NCBI GenBank assembly: GCA_900543715.1
Contig: UQSX01000061.1
Location: 1-17,314, forward strand
Direction of reading: 5' to 3'
Length of the DNA stretch: 17,314 nucleotides
Origin: an uncultured Blautia sp.
GTDB taxonomy: Bacteria > Bacillota > Clostridia > Lachnospirales > Lachnospiraceae
The notes beneath the pieces are model-generated. The model had not been told where the DNA came from. It did not search any database and saw only the letters and a program-made list of their open reading frames with translations. Shown here one piece after another: positions 15,461-17,314 of this stretch. The first letter of the stretch is position 1. The number at the start of each line of letters is the position of its first letter. Position numbers and translations under genes: made by a program.

Positions 15461-16111
15461 ATGAATTTCGATTATGCAAAAGACAGCAAAGAACAGCGCC
15501 CATATGAGCATTATCTGGAGGCTTATAGAGATTTAGAGCCTGAGGAGATCAGTGAGCGGACCGGATTTCCCTATGATCAGGAGAAAGGCCTGTTTACCCT
15601 GCATCTTATGGGAACCACATATCTCGTTTCATTCCCGGATTATGAGATTCATCATGAGGAGGACTCTGTTGGAGTCTATCCTCTTGAAGAAGCCATGAAT
15701 GCGAAAATTCTCATTGCCCGTTATATGGCAGAGAGACATGCGGCACCTTCTTCCGGTAAGTTTATCACTTATCATGAGGTTCCATGGGGAGAGGTGTATT
15801 TCAGACAATTCCAGGGCCGATGCCTTATGCGCCTGGCATTTTCTTATGGGAATAAACTGGAAATGTTTAAAAAGATCATGGAACATTTAGGAGCAGAAAA
15901 ATCTACAGAAGGAGATTGTTCCTATAAACTGGAATTTATGGACAATCTTTTTATAAAATTTATTCTCTGGGAGGGAGACGATGAATTTCCACCTTCCTCA
16001 CAGATTCTGTTTTCCGACAATTTTGCCGCCAGCTTTGCGGCAGAAGATTTAGCTGTGGTGGGAGATATTTCCATCAATATGATGAAAGCATTAGAAAAAA
16101 AGCTGTCTTAA
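15461..16111 (+). CDS. DUF3786 domain-containing protein
   Basis: A 216-residue soluble protein without signal peptide or membrane segment. I recognise it as DUF3786, a family of unknown function that recurs next to CODH/ACS and corrinoid genes in anaerobes. Visible features are an N-terminal YEHYLEAYRDLEPEEISERTGF helix pair, an aromatic core (TTYLVSFPDYEI), a PLEEAMNAKILIARYMAE helix, and a C-terminal half rich in Asp and Glu (ILWEGDDEFPPSSQILFSDNFAASF) that resembles a sensor or chaperone domain. It has few cysteines and no known catalytic motif. GAGGTG is 8 bases upstream, and the gene starts 26 bases after acsV. Context suggests a role in corrinoid-protein maturation or cobamide/folate handling, but this is inference. 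Confidence 0.8.
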   Translation: MNFDYAKDSKEQRPYEHYLEAYRDLEPEEISERTGFPYDQEKGLFTLHLMGTTYLVSFPDYEIHHEEDSVGVYPLEEAMNAKILIARYMAERHAAPSSGKFITYHEVPWGEVYFRQFQGRCLMRLAFSYGNKLEMFKKIMEHLGAEKSTEGDCSYKLEFMDNLFIKFILWEGDDEFPPSSQILFSDNFAASFAAEDLAVVGDISINMMKALEKKLS

Positions 16112-16133
16112 AAAAACAGATAATGTGAAGTAA

Positions 16134-16236
16134 TAGTAGAGTAGGTATTGCGCGTTAAGTGTCATGGGATGGGAAGTTGTCCATGAACGAAGGTGATCCC
16201 AGGATCGTCCACGATGTAATATTGCATCCGCTACTA
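16134..16236 (+). promoter_or_regulatory. Tetrahydrofolate (THF) riboswitch aptamer upstream of folT
   Basis: The conserved THF aptamer elements appear in order: a P1 5' strand TAGTAG (16134-16139), GCGCGTTAAGTG (16150-16161), the P3 arms TCATGG/CCATGA (16162-16167 and 16181-16186), GGGAAGTTGTCC, AACGAAGGTGATCC with its GATCC/GGATC hairpin, and ATTGCATCCGCTACTA, whose CTACTA (16231-16236) closes P1. P2 forms between GGTATTG and TGTAATAT with wobbles. This order and these sequences match the known folT-type riboswitch of Firmicutes, which binds reduced folates. The gene downstream is a folate transporter, as expected. Confidence 0.93.
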
Positions 16237-16345
16237 CATTAAAGACTTGAGACTATAAATTCTTCTCTTTGGTGTAGTAACTACTATACCAGAGCATAGG
16301 TTTCTTTGCGCGGACCAGGACTGCAAAGGCAAAGAAGATCCTGGT
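16232..16345 (+). promoter_or_regulatory. Candidate expression platform of the THF riboswitch
   Basis: TACTACA (16232-16238, mostly the P1 3' strand) can pair with TGTAGTA (16273-16279). TGTAGTA is also part of a local hairpin, TGGTGTAGT with ACTATACCA. Further on, TTCTTTGC (16302-16309) with GCAAAGAA (16329-16336) excludes ACCAGGA (16314-16320) with TCCTGGT (16339-16345). No stem is followed by a U-run, so control is probably at translation through access to AAGAGGAGG (16363-16371). This switching scheme is inferred from pairing alone. Confidence 0.45.
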
Positions 16346-16382
16346 GTGCGGACAGACAGCAAAAGAGGAGGATTTATAACAG

Positions 16383-16958
16383 ATGAAAAACGCAAATAAA
16401 GTAAGAATCATGGCATTTGCAGGCGTGATCATTGCAATGAATATTGTGCTTGCAAGATTGGTTGCTATTAATATCGGACCGACTTTAAGGATCACAGTGA
16501 GCCAGACACCTGTTTATCTGGCTGGTTTCTGGTTCGGCCCGGTTGTTGGAGGAATCTGCGGTTTTCTTGGGGATCTAATCGGAAGTCTCCTTCAGGGCTA
16601 TGCGCCAAACCCCTTGATTTCAGTGTCTGCCATTTTGGCAGGTGTGCTTCCCGGACTTTTCCGCCATATGATGGAGAAAAAGCCGGCGCTGTGGAAAGTT
16701 GTGGGAATCCTTGCTATACATGGAGTTGTAGGAGCATTGGGCTTTACCTGCATCGGTCTTCATATGTATTATGGGACACCCTGGTCTGTGCTTTACGCAA
16801 CCCGTGTAGTGCAGACAATCATGCTTACAGCTGTGAACTCTGTTCTTGTATTTTTCTTATACAAGAGCCCCCTTACAGGTTTTGTAAAGAGAAGCATTGC
16901 AGAGGGAAAAGGAAAGGTAGGCCAGATAAATACTGCAGATAATAAAAGTATGAAATAG
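16383..16958 (+). CDS. folT: Folate-specific ECF transporter S component FolT
   Basis: Membrane substrate-binding (S) subunit of an energy-coupling-factor transporter that imports folates. The 191 residues hold about six hydrophobic segments (roughly 8-30, 42-58, 59-72, 77-95, 104-127 and 136-160). The N-terminal VRIMAFAGVIIAMNIVLARL carries the small-residue pattern S components use to dock with EcfT. RITVSQTPVYLAGFWFGPVVGGICGFLGDLIG is split over two segments and is the family's signature region. The C-terminal tail is basic and soluble. No EcfA or EcfT gene is nearby, so it would share the cell's common ECF module. The upstream THF riboswitch makes the folate substrate near certain. The start follows AAGAGGAGG by 11 bases. 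Confidence 0.94.
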   Translation: MKNANKVRIMAFAGVIIAMNIVLARLVAINIGPTLRITVSQTPVYLAGFWFGPVVGGICGFLGDLIGSLLQGYAPNPLISVSAILAGVLPGLFRHMMEKKPALWKVVGILAIHGVVGALGFTCIGLHMYYGTPWSVLYATRVVQTIMLTAVNSVLVFFLYKSPLTGFVKRSIAEGKGKVGQINTADNKSMK

Positions 16959-16959
16959 A

Positions 16960-16987
16960 AAATAATATGGTAGAAGCCATTTTATTT
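16960..16987 (+). terminator. Weak terminator after folT
   Basis: AAATAATATGG (16960-16970) and CCATTTTATTT (16977-16987) form an 11-position stem with one mismatch around TAGAAG, and the 3' arm is T-rich. It begins right after the folT stop. The stem is A+T-rich and therefore weak. Confidence 0.45.
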
Positions 16988-16990
16988 CCC

Positions 16991-17204
16991 CAGACAGAGG
17001 GTCAGGTGTACATCCTTGCATTTCCACTTGACGTCTGCTGTGGGAAGCCGGATATTAGTCTTTGGCGGCGTTCAAAGTGTTCAAGCCTCAATATTGAGGG
17101 AAAGAGGGAGCAGAAGTGGGCTTGCCTATTTTGTTCTCTGCCTGCCTGGGATATCCGGTTTAAAAAGGCCAGACGGTAAAATATGTGTAGGGAATACTGT
17201 CTGG
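16991..17204 (+). promoter_or_regulatory. Unassigned structured RNA leader upstream of fhs
   Basis: This 302-bp gap carries no credible gene but a dense set of pairings. Domain 1: CAGAC/GTCTG (16991-16995 and 17033-17037) stacked on GTCAGGTG/CACTTGAC (17001-17008 and 17025-17032, one wobble). Domain 2: an 11-bp stem (17045-17055 with 17151-17161, one wobble) enclosing CTTTG/CAAAG (17060-17077), the palindrome CCTCAATATTGAGG (17086-17099) and GCAGA/TCTGC (17110-17114 and 17137-17141). Domain 3: CCAGACGGTA/TACTGTCTGG (17169-17178 and 17195-17204, one wobble). It does not match the THF riboswitch or another class I recognise. A promoter at TTGACG (17028-17033), 17 bp, GATATT (17051-17056) is possible and would place only part of this in the fhs mRNA. 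Confidence 0.4.
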
Positions 17205-17260
17205 TTATAGATGGAGGCAGAGAGAGCTTTCATCTGCATAGAAAAAAGGAGGTATTTGGT

Positions 17261-17314
17261 ATGGGATTCAAATCAGACATCGAAATCGCACAGGAATGTG
17301 TCATGGAGCCAATC
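17261..17314 (+). CDS. fhs: Formate-tetrahydrofolate ligase, 5' end (truncated by window)
   Basis: Only 18 codons are visible: MGFKSDIEIAQECVMEPI. The SDIEIAQ....PI pattern is the well-conserved N-terminus of formyl-THF synthetase, which ligates formate to THF with ATP, the entry step of the methyl branch. AAAGGAGG (17247-17254) precedes the ATG. Position after the acs cluster and the folate transporter supports the call. The diagnostic P-loop and the rest of the enzyme lie outside the window, so the identification rests on the N-terminus and context. Confidence 0.88.
   Translation, partial: MGFKSDIEIAQECVMEPI

Noticed and set aside
16967..17179. Plus-strand open frames (70 and 64 codons) between folT and fhs
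   Set aside because: There is no ribosome binding site before the starts, the composition is not protein-like, and two frames overlap each other across a region explained better by RNA helices.
1..17314. Mobile element, CRISPR array, tRNA or rRNA gene
   Set aside because: I looked for transposase motifs, terminal inverted repeats, regularly spaced direct repeats and cloverleaf features and found none; the locus reads as a stable core-metabolism cluster.

Overview
The window is a Wood-Ljungdahl (reductive acetyl-CoA) pathway locus. It almost certainly comes from an anaerobic acetogenic Firmicute, most likely a Blautia-like member of the Lachnospiraceae. This rests on the moderate G+C content, strong AGGAGG-type ribosome binding sites, a FolT-type riboswitch of the Firmicute kind, and a complete bacterial acs gene set. 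The species assignment is inference; the pathway assignment rests on cluster-ligand cysteines and motifs readable in the proteins.

Layout. Positions 1-1372 hold the end of a phospholipid-synthesis pair: the 3' part of plsY, then gpsA. A long bidirectional hairpin (1406-1471) separates gpsA from a convergent aldo/keto reductase gene (1542-2378, minus strand). A divergent intergenic region follows, with a promoter for each side. The plus-strand one (TTGATA, 17 bp, TATAAT at 2657-2685) opens the acetogenesis operon.

The operon starts with two small putative nickel proteins, a His/Cys-rich protein and CooT. Then come metF (methylene-THF reductase), cooC (Ni-insertion ATPase), acsA (CO dehydrogenase), a second CooC-type ATPase that is probably acsF, and acsB (acetyl-CoA synthase). 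A 296-bp gap after acsB contains a hairpin, an internal promoter and a foldable leader. It precedes acsD and acsC (the two corrinoid iron-sulfur protein subunits), acsE (methyltransferase), acsV (RACo-type corrinoid reactivase) and a DUF3786 gene. Next is a tetrahydrofolate riboswitch controlling folT, a folate-specific ECF transporter S component. After a second structured, unassigned leader, the window ends in the first 18 codons of fhs (formate-THF ligase).

How the genes work together. Fhs charges formate onto THF, and MetF makes methyl-THF. AcsE moves the methyl group to the cobalt of AcsCD, with AcsV repairing oxidised cobalt. AcsA reduces CO2 to CO, and AcsB joins methyl, CO and CoA into acetyl-CoA. 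CooT, the His/Cys-rich protein, CooC and AcsF plausibly supply nickel to AcsA and AcsB. FolT imports the folate carrier and is gated by a folate-sensing RNA. No formate dehydrogenase, FchA/FolD, MetV, hydrogenase or Rnf gene is visible; they would have to lie elsewhere, possibly beyond fhs.

The most interesting points are the THF riboswitch inside a folate-dependent carbon-fixation locus, the unassigned structured RNA before fhs, and the putative nickel module at the operon head.
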